A stretch of DNA of 64,000 nt from Vreelandella titanicae BH1 (GTDB lineage: Bacteria > Pseudomonadota > Gammaproteobacteria > Pseudomonadales > Halomonadaceae), in contig NZ_AOPO01000006.1 of the NCBI RefSeq assembly GCF_000336575.1, positions 124,001 through 188,000 of the forward strand, written 5' to 3'. Below, in pieces: positions 50,520-60,512 of this stretch (positions are counted from its first letter, which is position 1; every line of letters starts with the position of its first letter). The position numbers were made by a program, and so were the translations under genes. Under the pieces are notes generated by a model, which worked only from the letters and a program-made list of their open reading frames with translations, did not search any database and was not told the DNA's origin.

Positions 50520-52999
50520 GCAACGCCGCGCCCTGCTATCACTGTGGTAACCCGGTGCCTGCTGGGGCTCCCTGGTCGATTACCCTTGATGATCATGCCC
50601 ATCCGCTCTGCTGCCCTGGCTGCGAAGCGGTGGCCCATGCCATCGTGGATGGGGGCCTTGAAAGCTACTACCGCTACCGTACCGAACTGCCCGAACGCCC
50701 TGATGAACATCAGGCTGCCAAAGCCGATACCTGGTCGGTGTTTGACGACCCCGGACTTCAGGCACAGTTTGTTCACCCCGACGGCGATGAGGGCAACGTC
50801 AAAGCGACCCTCGCCATCGAAGGCATTACCTGTGCTGCCTGCGCCTGGCTGATCGAGCACCGCCTGAATGCCTTAACGGGAATTGCCACCAGCGCAGTGA
50901 ACTTAACTCACCACCGCCTGCGGGTGAGCTGGGATCCTCAGCAGCTGAAGCTCTCGCAACTGTTGGCCGAACTGGCTGCGATTGGCTACGAGGCCCAGCC
51001 CTACGAGCCAGACCAGGCCCAGGCGCGCCTGCAGCATGAAGAGCGCATGAACGTACGTCGGCTGATTATTGCCGCCGTCGGCATGATGCAGGTGATGATG
51101 TTCTCGATCCCGATCTATGTCTCCGGCCCCGGTGAAATCAGCGACGACTTCTACGCACTGTTCCACTGGCTCTCCTTTGCCCTGGCCACGCCAGTGGTGT
51201 TTTTCTCCGCCCAGCCGTTTTTCCGCAACGCCCTGCGCGACCTGCGCACCGGCGTACTGGGCATGGATGTGCCGGTGTCACTGGCAATCGGCGGGGCGTA
51301 TCTTGCCAGCAGCTATGCAGTGCTGTTTGACGTGGGCGAGGTCTATTTTGACTCGGTGACCATGTTCACCTTCTTTTTGCTGTTTGGCCGCTACGTGGAG
51401 AGTCGCGCCAGGCGCCGCAGCGGGCATAGCGGCAATGCGCTGAGCGGCGTGCTGCCGATTTCGGCCACACGGCTGGAAAGTGACGGCAGCGAGCGCATTC
51501 TGCCCGCCAGCGAACTCACTCCCGACGATCGCGTATTGATCAAGCCCGGCCATGGCGTGCCTGCCGATGGCATCATCGAGGAGGGTGAATCGAGCCTGGA
51601 CGAATCAATGCTGACCGGCGAATACCTACCAGTAACCCGCCGAGTGGGCGACCGCATTACCGGCGGTAGCCAAAACATGGAAAACCCGCTGGTGATAAGG
51701 GTTACCCACGCAGGGCGCGATGCCCGTGTAGCGGGTATCGTCGATCTGACCGACCGTGCCTTTGCCAGCCGCCCACGGCTGGCCCAGATGGCTGCGCGCA
51801 TGGCACACCTATTCGTGCTGCGCCTGCTGGTAGTAACGGCTTGCGTGACCCTCGCTTGGTGGTTTATCGACCCTTCACGGATGCTCTGGGTACTACTTTC
51901 GGTGCTAGTGGTGACCTGCCCCTGTGCCTTGGCGCTGGCCACTCCCGCGGCACTGGCAGCTGGCCATGGCCAACTGCGAAAGCGCGGCGTCTTGATCACC
52001 CGCGCCGATGCCATGGAGACGCTCTCTAACGTTACCCGGGTGATTTTTGATAAAACCGGCACCCTGACCCGTGGCGAAATGCACCTTACCCAAACCCAGC
52101 CCTCTGGTGAATTAACCGCCGAGCGTGCACGGGCCATTGCCGCCGCCCTTGAAGCCCACTCGGAACACCCGATCGCCCGCGCCTTTAGGCCGTTCCGGGA
52201 TGCGACCCTGCAAGCCAAAGATATTCACAGCCACACCGGGCAAGGGCTCGAAGGGAGCCTAAACGGCGCTCGTTGGCGGTTGGGCAAGCCCAGGTTTGCA
52301 ATAGATAGCGCAATGTATAGCACAATAGATAGCACCGAGGATGACGTCATAGCGGCGCCGGCCAAAGGTCAGTGGCTGCTGCTTAGTGAAAACGGTGCAC
52401 CCCGCGCCTGGTTTGGCCTGCACGATGGCGTTCGCGACGACGCTGCCGCCACGATCAAAGCCCTCCAGACTCTGGGGTTAAGCGTGGAGTTGCTATCTGG
52501 TGACACCGAAGATGCCGTGGAAAGCCTGGCCGATCAGCTCAATATTGCCATCTGGCATGCGGGCACCAGCCCGGAAGGCAAGCTAGCCCGGATGAAAGAG
52601 CTCCAAGCCGCAGGCGAAACCGTGGCGATGATTGGTGACGGCATTAACGACGTGCCGGTGTTAGCCGGTGCCGATGTGGCGATTGCCATGAATGGCGCAA
52701 CGGATCTAGCCCGCACCCGCGCCGACGCAGTGCTGCTCAGCCCACGTCTGATGCGGGTTTTTGAGGCCATCGAGATTTCCCGCGCCACCCGGCGTATCAT
52801 GCGCCAGAACATGATTTGGTCAGTGTGCTACAACTTTTCGGCGCTGCCGCTGGCGGCAATGGGTCTGGTGCCGCCCTGGCTAGCCGCGATTGGAATGTCG
52901 CTTAGCTCGCTAGTAGTGGTGGGTAATGCCCTGCGACTGTCGCGCTGGCGACCTCAGCCCGCGCCAACGCTCGACACTTCAACACCGGTGGCCGCATGA
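50516..52999 (+). CDS. ccoI: Cu-transporting P-type ATPase CcoI
   Basis: 827 aa. N-terminal metal sites CYHCGNPV, CCPGCEAV; a heavy-metal-associated domain with GITCAACAWLIE; translocation motif CPCALALATPAAL; phosphorylation site DKTGTLTRG; hinge GDGINDVPVL. Delivers copper to the cbb3 oxidase (FixI/CcoI branch). Coupled by ATGA overlaps with both neighbours. A 275-codon antisense frame within it is a shadow. Confidence 0.95.
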   Translation: MSNAAPCYHCGNPVPAGAPWSITLDDHAHPLCCPGCEAVAHAIVDGGLESYYRYRTELPERPDEHQAAKADTWSVFDDPGLQAQFVHPDGDEGNVKATLAIEGITCAACAWLIEHRLNALTGIATSAVNLTHHRLRVSWDPQQLKLSQLLAELAAIGYEAQPYEPDQAQARLQHEERMNVRRLIIAAVGMMQVMMFSIPIYVSGPGEISDDFYALFHWLSFALATPVVFFSAQPFFRNALRDLRTGVLGMDVPVSLAIGGAYLASSYAVLFDVGEVYFDSVTMFTFFLLFGRYVESRARRRSGHSGNALSGVLPISATRLESDGSERILPASELTPDDRVLIKPGHGVPADGIIEEGESSLDESMLTGEYLPVTRRVGDRITGGSQNMENPLVIRVTHAGRDARVAGIVDLTDRAFASRPRLAQMAARMAHLFVLRLLVVTACVTLAWWFIDPSRMLWVLLSVLVVTCPCALALATPAALAAGHGQLRKRGVLITRADAMETLSNVTRVIFDKTGTLTRGEMHLTQTQPSGELTAERARAIAAALEAHSEHPIARAFRPFRDATLQAKDIHSHTGQGLEGSLNGARWRLGKPRFAIDSAMYSTIDSTEDDVIAAPAKGQWLLLSENGAPRAWFGLHDGVRDDAAATIKALQTLGLSVELLSGDTEDAVESLADQLNIAIWHAGTSPEGKLARMKELQAAGETVAMIGDGINDVPVLAGADVAIAMNGATDLARTRADAVLLSPRLMRVFEAIEISRATRRIMRQNMIWSVCYNFSALPLAAMGLVPPWLAAIGMSLSSLVVVGNALRLSRWRPQPAPTLDTSTPVAA

Positions 53000-53241
53000 C
53001 GATTCTTTATCTGCTGATCCCGCTTTCCCTGATTTTGCTGGGCCTCGCCGTCTGGGCGTTTTTCTGGGCGGTGAAAAATGATCAATTCGATGACCTAGAA
53101 GGCCCAGCGCACCGCATTCTATTTGATGAGGATGAAAACGACCTTAGCCCTGAGCAGCGCCGCCAGCATCAGCAGGCAAAGCAAAAATCTTCCGAACCAT
53201 CAGCGGCAGACACACCCGACGACCAAGAGTCTCGGCCATGA
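52996..53241 (+). CDS. ccoS: cbb3-type oxidase assembly protein CcoS
   Basis: 81 aa. N-terminal helix (ILYLLIPLSLILLGLAVWAFFWAV) followed by KNDQFDDLEGPAHRILFDED, the CcoS signature. Required for cofactor insertion into CcoN. ATGA overlaps at both ends. Confidence 0.93.
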   Translation: MTILYLLIPLSLILLGLAVWAFFWAVKNDQFDDLEGPAHRILFDEDENDLSPEQRRQHQQAKQKSSEPSAADTPDDQESRP

Positions 53242-53930
53242 ATCCAACGGGGCTTGATCTGCCGCCGCTAATGGCGGCGTTTGTGTTTGGCTTGATGGGC
53301 GGCGCCCACTGCATTGGTATGTGTGGCGGCATTATGAGCGCGCTCACCTTTGCAGTCCCCCCCAGCATGCGTCATCCGGCGCGCATGGGAGGCCTGCTGC
53401 TCAGCTACAACACAGGCCGCATTGTTAGCTATATGAGCGCAGGCGCGCTGGTGGCACTGCTAGGCACGCTGTTTTCCCTTTCTGCTACGGCACGCCTGCT
53501 ACTCCAGGTATTTGCCGCACTGATGCTGATCTTAATGGCACTGTATATCGCCAACTGGTGGAAAGGGCTGCTCAAAGTGGAGGCCGTTGGCCGGCGACTA
53601 TGGCGCTTTATCGAACCCGTGGGGCGTCGCTTGATGCCCGTAGTGCATATTCCCCAAGCCTTCGCCCTGGGAGCGCTCTGGGGCTGGCTCCCCTGCGGGT
53701 TGGTCTACTCCATGTTGGCCTGGAGCTTAGCGATTGCCGACCCGCTTCAGGGCGCTCTACTCATGGGCGCCTTTGGGCTTGGCACCCTACCTGCGCTGCT
53801 TGCCACTGGCCTGGCTGCCCGCCAGCTCAGCCATTTGATACGTCACCCCGTGACCCGCAGCGTGGCAGCGCTGACAATTATCGCTTTTGCACTGTGGCAA
53901 CTGTGGACGCTTTCGGTACACAACCTCTAA
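53238..53930 (+). CDS. TauE/SafE-like (UPF/CcoS-linked) membrane protein
   Basis: 230 aa, about six membrane segments. LMGGAHCIGMCGGIMSAL near the start, with its Cys/His pair, is typical of the group found in cbb3 assembly operons; LGALWGWLPCGLVYSMLAWS in the second half. Often annotated as sulfite exporter or heavy-metal transport protein; a role in metal handling for oxidase assembly is inferred from position. Confidence 0.88.
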   Translation: MNPTGLDLPPLMAAFVFGLMGGAHCIGMCGGIMSALTFAVPPSMRHPARMGGLLLSYNTGRIVSYMSAGALVALLGTLFSLSATARLLLQVFAALMLILMALYIANWWKGLLKVEAVGRRLWRFIEPVGRRLMPVVHIPQAFALGALWGWLPCGLVYSMLAWSLAIADPLQGALLMGAFGLGTLPALLATGLAARQLSHLIRHPVTRSVAALTIIAFALWQLWTLSVHNL

Positions 53931-54008
53931 TAGCATGACGTGGCTCAACATTTACCTCCTAACCACGGGTTAGGCTAGCGGCATTTCCTAACGTCGGAGC
54001 GCCCCTTC

Positions 54009-55442
54009 ATGCCCGTTCATACCCCTGCTGCCTTGCCTCTTGCACCCGCTGCTGCCGCAGCCCCTATGCAGCCGGTGTGGGACGAAGCGTTACTGCGTCG
54101 CTACGACACCAACGGCCCACGCTACACCTCCTACCCCACGGCGCTGTCGTTTCACGACCAATTTACCCCTGGCGACCTGACCCAGGCATTGGAGCGCAGC
54201 AATGCCAGTAAGCGTCCGCTCTCTCTGTACGTTCATGTGCCCTTCTGCCGCAAGATCTGCTTCTACTGCGCGTGTAATAAAATCGCTACCAAAAACACTG
54301 CCCTTGCCGAGCCCTATATAGCCCGGCTTGACCGTGAAATGGTGCTGACCGCACGCCACTTGGATACATCACGACCGGTGGAGCAGTTGCATTGGGGCGG
54401 CGGCACGCCGACATTTCTCAGTTTGAACCAGATGGGCGACCTGATTGATCGACTGGATGCACGTTTTGGTCTTTCATCGTCTGCTGATCGCGATTACGCA
54501 ATTGAAATAGATCCTCGCGAAGCGGATGTGTTTACGCTGCGCCATCTCGAATCCCTCGGCTTTAATCGCATCAGCCTGGGCGTGCAGGATTTAAGCCCGC
54601 TGGTGCAGAAAGCGATTAACCGTATTCAGCCTCGGGTACTTACCGAAACGCTGATGGAGGAGGCGCATCGCCTGGGCTTTCGCTCGCTCAATCTCGACCT
54701 AATTTATGGCTTGCCATTTCAGACTGAAAAGAGCTTTGCCAACACCCTACGCCAGGTGATCGAGCTCAACCCGGCGCGCCTTTCTGTGTTTAATTACGCG
54801 CATATGCCCGAGCGTTTTGCCCCGCAGCGGCGCATTAATGTCGATGACTTGCCAGGCGGAGAAGAGAAGCTAGCGATTCTGCGCACCACCATCGAAATGC
54901 TCACCGCAGCTGGCTATGTGCATATCGGTATGGATCACTTTGCCCGCCCTGACGATAGCCTGGCTATTGCCCAGCGCGAAGGCTCGCTGCAGCGCAACTT
55001 CCAGGGCTACTCCAGCCATGCTCAGTGCGACTTAATCGGGCTTGGCGTATCGGCGATTTCGCGCATTGATGACGTCTATGCGCAGAACCCGAGCGATCTG
55101 GCAAGCTACGAAGCGGCGCTGGATCAGGGGCAGCTTGCCACCGTGCGTGGCATACGCTTAAGTGATGACGACCTGATCCGGCGGGACGTGATTGAGCGGC
55201 TGATGTGCGATATGGGCATTGACCTGGCCGCCGTTAGTCAACGCTGGAACATCGATGCCCCCCGCTACTTTGCGCCAGCGCTTGAGCGCCTGCAGAGCGC
55301 CGAACAGGATGGCCTGCTGACCCGCCGCGGTGATCAGCTTAACGCCACGCCGACGGGGCGGCTGCTGATTCGCCATATAGCAATGGCGTTTGATACCCAT
55401 CTTTCCGGGCAAACGGGACAACAGTATTCTAAGATTGTTTAA
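54009..55442 (+). CDS. hemN: Oxygen-independent coproporphyrinogen III oxidase
   Basis: 477 aa. Radical-SAM cluster CRKICFYC (Cys80, 84, 87) followed by a fourth Cys89; RRYDTNGPRYTSYPTA at the N-terminus and YDLNP-like HemN_C domain. Converts coproporphyrinogen III to protoporphyrinogen IX without oxygen, supplying haem under the conditions in which cbb3 is used. Confidence 0.95.
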   Translation: MPVHTPAALPLAPAAAAAPMQPVWDEALLRRYDTNGPRYTSYPTALSFHDQFTPGDLTQALERSNASKRPLSLYVHVPFCRKICFYCACNKIATKNTALAEPYIARLDREMVLTARHLDTSRPVEQLHWGGGTPTFLSLNQMGDLIDRLDARFGLSSSADRDYAIEIDPREADVFTLRHLESLGFNRISLGVQDLSPLVQKAINRIQPRVLTETLMEEAHRLGFRSLNLDLIYGLPFQTEKSFANTLRQVIELNPARLSVFNYAHMPERFAPQRRINVDDLPGGEEKLAILRTTIEMLTAAGYVHIGMDHFARPDDSLAIAQREGSLQRNFQGYSSHAQCDLIGLGVSAISRIDDVYAQNPSDLASYEAALDQGQLATVRGIRLSDDDLIRRDVIERLMCDMGIDLAAVSQRWNIDAPRYFAPALERLQSAEQDGLLTRRGDQLNATPTGRLLIRHIAMAFDTHLSGQTGQQYSKIV

Positions 55443-55526
55443 TCACCTTATTGCAGGCATGCTAAAGCGACTATAATAAGTAAGGATTTTCTAATTGATA
55501 AGCGGGACCCTCTCAAGGAGCAAAGC

Positions 55527-56273
55527 ATGTTGGAACCCATGAGCCGTCGGCGCTCGCTACTCCATGAAGCTCGCTGCCAAACCTGCAGTTTGAGCTCACT
55601 GTGCCTGCCACTTGCCCTTGAGCTGGACGACGTGGGGCAGTTCGACGCCATTATTCGTCGTCGCGCGCCGCTGAAAAAAGGCGAACCGCTGTTTCGTCAG
55701 GGCGACACCTTTACCAGCGTTTACGCAGTCCGTTCGGGCAGTTTGAAACAGATCACCGCCGAAGGTAACGGCAGCGAGCAGTTGACCAATTTCTACCTGC
55801 CCAGTGAATTGGTGGGGTTGGATGGCATTGACGAAGAGCATTACCCCGGTAGCGTTATCGCCCTGGAAACGACCACCGTCTGCGAGATTCCTTTTGACCG
55901 CCTGGACTTACTCTCGGAGGAGCTACCCGAACTGCGTGGCCAGCTTTATCGTAGCATGAGCAAAGAGTTGCGCGATGACCGGCGTATGATGCGGCTACTT
56001 TCGCGTAAAACCGCCGATCAGCGGCTAGCAAGTTTTTTGATTACCCTCTCGGATCGTTTTCGTCGCCGGGGCTACTCGCCTTACAGCTTTCGCCTCTCAA
56101 TGCCCAGGGCTGATATCGGCAACTACCTGGGCTTAGCGGTGGAAACGGTCAGCCGCATACTAAGCCGCTTTCAGCAGCAGAGCGTGGTGGCGGTCTCCGG
56201 GCGAGAGGTCAACATTCTCGATATGCCGCGCTTGATTACCCTCGCCGAAGAGGAAGAGCAAACAGTTAGCTGA
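55527..56273 (+). CDS. anr: Fnr/Anr-type oxygen-responsive transcription regulator
   Basis: 248 aa. Four cluster cysteines: Cys17, Cys20, Cys26 ([10 protein letters not shown]) and Cys119 (TTVCEIPF), fitting the oxygen-labile 4Fe-4S cluster of FNR/Anr. CRP-like beta-roll ([18 protein letters not shown]), and HTH with [15 protein letters not shown] whose ETVSR is the FNR recognition helix. Start selected by AAGGAG. Likely activates ccoNOQP and hemN when oxygen is low. Overlaps ttcA by 8 bases, tail to tail. Confidence 0.95.
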   Translation: MLEPMSRRRSLLHEARCQTCSLSSLCLPLALELDDVGQFDAIIRRRAPLKKGEPLFRQGDTFTSVYAVRSGSLKQITAEGNGSEQLTNFYLPSELVGLDGIDEEHYPGSVIALETTTVCEIPFDRLDLLSEELPELRGQLYRSMSKELRDDRRMMRLLSRKTADQRLASFLITLSDRFRRRGYSPYSFRLSMPRADIGNYLGLAVETVSRILSRFQQQSVVAVSGREVNILDMPRLITLAEEEEQTVS

Positions 56274-57186
56274 CGTTAAAGGCTTGGATACGCCCCGCCA
56301 GTAGCTCTGCTTGCTTGGCCTCAAGGCCTTCAAAATCGAACAGGCTGCGGTCGGCCAACTGGGAAGGGGCAATGTTGGTGACAGCCTTGAACATGCTCTC
56401 CAGGCGGCCAGGAAACTTTTTGTCCCACTCGGCGAGCATCTCTTTGACCACCTGACGCTGCATATTAGGCTGGGAGCCGCACAGGTTGCAGGGAATGATT
56501 GGGAACTCCATCAGCCGCGAAAACTCAGCGATATCCGCTTCTTTGCAGTAGGCCAACGGCCGAATAACGATATTCTTCCCATCATCGGATAGCAGCTTTG
56601 GCGGCATCGCTTTCAGGTTGCCGCCAAAGAACATATTGAGAAACAGTGTTTCGAGAATATCTTCCCGGTGATGGCCCAAGGCTATCTTATTGGCGCCAAT
56701 CTCTTCGGCAAAGCCATACAACGAGCCGCGCCGCAGCCGTGAACAAAGCGCGCAGGTGGTTTTACCTTCCGGGGTTTTCTCTTTTACCACCGAGTAAGTA
56801 TCGCGCTCAACAATGTGGTACTCCACGCCCTGCTTATCCAGATACGCAGGCAATACGTGCTCGGGAAAACCCGGCTGTTTTTGATCCAGATTGACCGCTA
56901 CCAGCGAAAAATTGACCGGCGCATTGCGCTGCAAATTGCGCAAAATCTCCAGCATCGTGTAGCTGTCCTTTCCACCGGAGAGGCAGACCATTACGCGATC
57001 ACCTTCATTGATCATTTGATAATCAATGATCGCATTGCCCACTTCTCGGCGCAGACGCTTTTGCAGCTTGTTAAATTCACGCTTCTGCTTCGCATCAGCC
57101 AGCTCAGGCTGGTCGTGCTCAGCGTTAGCTGGGGTGGCTCCAACCGTATCAAGGTGAGCAGGATCAAAGTGATCAAGAGATTGCAT
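56266..57186 (-). CDS. ttcA: tRNA 2-thiocytidine(32) synthetase
   Basis: 306 aa. PP-loop SGGKDS (70-75), cluster ligands [10 protein letters not shown] and CNLCGSQ. TtcA thiolates C32 of certain tRNAs using an Fe-S cluster and ATP. It is often adjacent to fnr genes in gammaproteobacteria, as here, but on the opposite strand. Confidence 0.94.
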   Translation of the reverse strand: MQSLDHFDPAHLDTVGATPANAEHDQPELADAKQKREFNKLQKRLRREVGNAIIDYQMINEGDRVMVCLSGGKDSYTMLEILRNLQRNAPVNFSLVAVNLDQKQPGFPEHVLPAYLDKQGVEYHIVERDTYSVVKEKTPEGKTTCALCSRLRRGSLYGFAEEIGANKIALGHHREDILETLFLNMFFGGNLKAMPPKLLSDDGKNIVIRPLAYCKEADIAEFSRLMEFPIIPCNLCGSQPNMQRQVVKEMLAEWDKKFPGRLESMFKAVTNIAPSQLADRSLFDFEGLEAKQAELLAGRIQAFNVS

Positions 57187-57296
57187 GGTATAAGCACTGC
57201 CGAGGGTATGGTGAAGAGAAGAGGCGCTACAAAGAAATAATTGGGCGCTATTCTAACAACACTCTTCGCCTTGACCCAACTACTCGTCGCTCCTCC

Positions 57297-57959
57297 CTAA
57301 GCAGCCTGCGCCATAATACGCTGCAGGCGCATATACAGCAGTGCGCTGGCGGTGGCCTCTCCCAGCACACTCTGCATGCCCGTGACGGGTACTTGCCAGC
57401 ATGCCAACGCCTGGGCGAAGCTGCTGGGCGCTTCGACCTCCGGGTGCAAACGGCGCAGTTGGCGCTGATGCAGTTTTGCCACATCGACCTGGGCGTTGGG
57501 CAGGGCAAAATTCAGCCGCTTACTGAGCAGTGCATTCAATGCTCCAATGCGCCTCTCTAACTGCCAGCCAACGATGGGCCGATTGCCGATAAATTCTACT
57601 AGCGCGCTCAAGTTATCACTATTTGGTGGCAGTATCTCCCCCGCCTCGCACAGCAAGTGATGACGGCGCAGCGTTGCGCTCTCGGGCTGCTTTGCGCTAC
57701 CAAGGGTGATCACAAAAGCACGACTGGTATGCACCTGCTGATGGCTCAGCACCACTGCCGCCACGCTGATCACAGGTGATGATTGCGTGGGCGTTGCTGT
57801 GCAGGCGAGCGCCACCAGCTCTTCGCCCATATAGGGCTGAAACAGCCAGGCATAGGGGGAGTCTGCACAACGACGCCGGTCACTTTCACGCCTTAACAAG
57901 GTGCGCAGCGAGCCGCTAAATAGCGTCACATGTCGATCTAACAGCCGCATTCCGCTCAC
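57297..57959 (-). CDS. Degenerate 3'-5' exonuclease-like protein
   Basis: 220 aa from GTG 57959, overlapping the DUF294 gene stop (GTGA); ATG 57950 is possible. Overall pattern follows the epsilon-like DEDDh exonucleases encoded beside DUF294 proteins, but the key acidic residues are missing: LVALACTATP where a DxE motif is expected, GWQLERRIGALNALLSK in place of the second Asp region, and LGEATASALLYMRL in place of HxxxxD. Catalysis is therefore doubtful; a binding or regulatory role is more likely. No alternative fold recognised. Confidence 0.65.
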   Translation of the reverse strand: MSGMRLLDRHVTLFSGSLRTLLRRESDRRRCADSPYAWLFQPYMGEELVALACTATPTQSSPVISVAAVVLSHQQVHTSRAFVITLGSAKQPESATLRRHHLLCEAGEILPPNSDNLSALVEFIGNRPIVGWQLERRIGALNALLSKRLNFALPNAQVDVAKLHQRQLRRLHPEVEAPSSFAQALACWQVPVTGMQSVLGEATASALLYMRLQRIMAQAA

Positions 57960-59803
57960 GAATACTCCAAATGGTAACGGTGGGAAAGCCGCTGCTTAAA
58001 GTCTTTGACAATATGCATCGCTTCGCGCAGTAGGTCGCGCTCCAGGGAAGAGAGGTTCTGCACCACGACACGGTTAGCGCGTCTGCTGCTTTGGGCGTTA
58101 GTTTCTTTCGCATCCGCAGAAGTTTCCAGCGTACTTAGCTGCTGCTTGAGGCGCAGCTCAGAAAAGAGCGCCAACGCTTCGCCCAGGTCATCGGCAAAAC
58201 GGCGATCCAACCGGCCGTCAGTAACCAGGGCATCCAAGCGATCAAACGTCGAGGTGGCTTTGATGCGCCGCTCAAGCGCCATGGTGCGCACACCGTGCAC
58301 GATAGGGAAAATACCGCCTTTCTTGATATCGATACCGTGCTGAGGCTTTTTCAGCGAACCAAACAGCGTCAGCGGCGTCGAAAAGCGCAGCGCCGTGCGG
58401 GCAAAATAGGAAAGCAGCAGCTCATCGCCCGAGCAGCGTTCAAACAGCTCATCGCGCACGCTCTCAAGCAAGCTCGGGTTGCCCGCCACGCCATGAGCAT
58501 CGAGCATAATGGCCAGCTTCATCAGGCTATCGCCATCACGCTCCCTGGCCCACTTGGCAATATTACCTTTCCATTGGGATACCGTGGCCACCCACTCGGG
58601 GTTAGACACCATAATGTTGCCGGGGCACGGCGGGTAACCAAGCTGAATCAGGGTATCGGTGAGCGTTTGCATATGGCTGGCAAGATCAGGCCACTGGGTT
58701 TCATCGGCAAGAATCAAGCCGTTATCCTGATCCGTTTTTAGAATCTGCTCACCGCGCCCTTCGCTGCCCATCACCATCATGCAGCTCTGCTCGTGATAGC
58801 GCTTATCGACAGTGAACTCCCAGGCCTTGCTAATAATACGGCCGTTTAGTGCCGCAAGCAGATCCATCGCAAAGCGCAGCTTAACGCCCTGGGCCATCAG
58901 CGCTTTGACCAGCTCCGGGGTGCGCTGACTGGCAGCTGAAAGCGCCTCTAAGTTGGTCGCCTGCTCGATCTGCAGGCTCACCACATAGCTGCGGCTTGAG
59001 AAGTAGCTAAGCACGTCGGTGAGCTCTACAACGCCTTTCAAGACGTTTTGCTCCATCACTACCACCCGCGCCACTTTATGGCGGGTCATCAGCACCAATA
59101 CTTCAAATAAGTACTGATCCGGTGCGACGGTCACCAAGTTAAAATGGGCGATCTTATCCACCGATGATGTTACCGCGCTGCCCTTTAGCACTAAGGCGTT
59201 GAGCAGATCGGTTTTGGTCACCATGCCGAGGGTGTCGTCCTGGGTCGACACCAGCAGGCTGTCGGCGTGACTTTCGTTGAGCTGTTTTACAGCGCTAGCG
59301 ATATCGGTCGTCGCTGCCATCAGCAGTGGCGCACGCATGCACTCGCTTACCTTGGCCAGCATAAAGCCTGCCATGGTGACGCCACCTTCGGCGCGCTTTT
59401 CGGTCATCAGGCGCGCCTTATGGGTCAGCGATTGGCGAAAAAAACTGCTGAAATCAGGATAGTGGCGACACAGCTGCTGAAACAGTGCTTTAGGCATTAG
59501 GTAACACAGGCACTCCTGTTCAGCCTTAAAGCGGTAGCGGCTTTTACCGTTGAGAATACTGATCGCGCCAAACAGGTCCCCTGCCGTGTAGTGACCAATA
59601 CGCGCGGTAGATGAGGGCAATGTAGGATCGATTTCCGCCACTTCGCCTTTATGGATCAGATAAACGAACTCACCCGCTTGGCCAGTCTCTAAAATGATTT
59701 CGTCACGATCAAAATAGGCCAGGTCAATGCCACGACGAATATGGTCACGCCCCTCATCGTCAAGGAGCGTAAACGGCAGTTGGGATAGATCCACATCGAC
59801 CAT
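57956..59803 (-). CDS. CNMP-CBS-DUF294 nucleotidyltransferase-like signalling protein
   Basis: 615 aa from ATG 59803 (MVDVDLSQLPF). Domains in order: cyclic-nucleotide-binding fold (about 20-125, GQAGEFVYLIHKGEVAEI, YTAGDLFGAISIL), two CBS repeats (about 150-270), a DUF294 nucleotidyltransferase-like domain with MGSEGRGEQILKTDQDNG, and a C-terminal DUF294_C helical domain. Similar proteins are thought to bind cyclic or adenine nucleotides and may uridylylate or adenylylate a partner. Followed by the exonuclease-like gene with overlap. Confidence 0.88.
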   Translation of the reverse strand: MVDVDLSQLPFTLLDDEGRDHIRRGIDLAYFDRDEIILETGQAGEFVYLIHKGEVAEIDPTLPSSTARIGHYTAGDLFGAISILNGKSRYRFKAEQECLCYLMPKALFQQLCRHYPDFSSFFRQSLTHKARLMTEKRAEGGVTMAGFMLAKVSECMRAPLLMAATTDIASAVKQLNESHADSLLVSTQDDTLGMVTKTDLLNALVLKGSAVTSSVDKIAHFNLVTVAPDQYLFEVLVLMTRHKVARVVVMEQNVLKGVVELTDVLSYFSSRSYVVSLQIEQATNLEALSAASQRTPELVKALMAQGVKLRFAMDLLAALNGRIISKAWEFTVDKRYHEQSCMMVMGSEGRGEQILKTDQDNGLILADETQWPDLASHMQTLTDTLIQLGYPPCPGNIMVSNPEWVATVSQWKGNIAKWARERDGDSLMKLAIMLDAHGVAGNPSLLESVRDELFERCSGDELLLSYFARTALRFSTPLTLFGSLKKPQHGIDIKKGGIFPIVHGVRTMALERRIKATSTFDRLDALVTDGRLDRRFADDLGEALALFSELRLKQQLSTLETSADAKETNAQSSRRANRVVVQNLSSLERDLLREAMHIVKDFKQRLSHRYHLEYS

Positions 59804-60512
59804 GGGGTATAACCTCATTAAACAGGCTGCGACTAACCGGGTTGTGTCTTAAGGCGCGCTAGCAGACATAAGCAAAAATAAATAAACGTCGTGACTCGAT
59901 ACTGGCCCACATAAATTGGCCCACACCAGCGCTTCAAAAAAACTGTTATCGATTATTATATGAAGGTGGCTGTACGGGTATAAAGGATTCACTTCCCAAG
60001 TAGCAAGTATAACCTTGTTATACCTTTAGCTATCACGCTAAAGTCGAAGCGACTTTTGATACACGACCAAAGTATCGACACTTACTAACCGTGCTTCCGG
60101 CAAAACCCAGGACATGTATTTAAAGTAGCCAATAACTGCTTTTATTTGCTCACTAGACTATCGTCCTATAGCTCTTCAAACGCCTACAAAATTCGCTTAA
60201 ACAGCCTCTAAAAACTCGTATTTTCAATAACATGCATCTTACCAAAAGCCAATTCGTCGTTTATTGATACCAAAGTCTGGGATTTATTTTTTGACGTTTA
60301 TTGCCCAGTATTAACAATGAGTCATGCAGGGTAATCGCACGTCACTAACTAACTCGACATTTCATATCGAATAATAAGGTGATGTGCTAACAGAAGCTGA
60401 CTCACCACTCCTATCGATAGGGTGGCTTTAGACGTGCGATTGCCCTGATGGGTCACACGCTATTCCTCGTGAACTTTCCCAACCTTAAAAATCACAAGTG
60501 GAGAGCAACACA
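59804..60512. other. Long intergenic region before the DUF4212/SSS symporter genes
   Basis: 709 bases without a convincing gene. AT-rich. The main structure is the inverted repeat pair 60327-60343/60431-60447 with a hairpin inside (60405-60425). Promoters for both sides presumably lie here. Confidence 0.55.
60327..60447. repeat. 121-bp inverted-repeat structure upstream of the symporter genes
   Basis: CAGGGTAATCGCACGTC (60327-60343) pairs with GACGTGCGATTGCCCTG (60431-60447) over 17 bases with one G-T type mismatch. The spacer holds CCACTCCTATCGATAGGGTGG (60405-60425), itself a hairpin. Found 66 bases before the DUF4212 start, so it would lie in the 5' leader if transcription begins upstream. 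Confidence 0.6.

Noticed and set aside
51391..52218. 275-codon open frame antisense to ccoI
   Set aside because: It lies entirely opposite a well-supported P-type ATPase gene, has no recognisable domain and an Arg/Ser-rich composition typical of GC-rich shadow frames.
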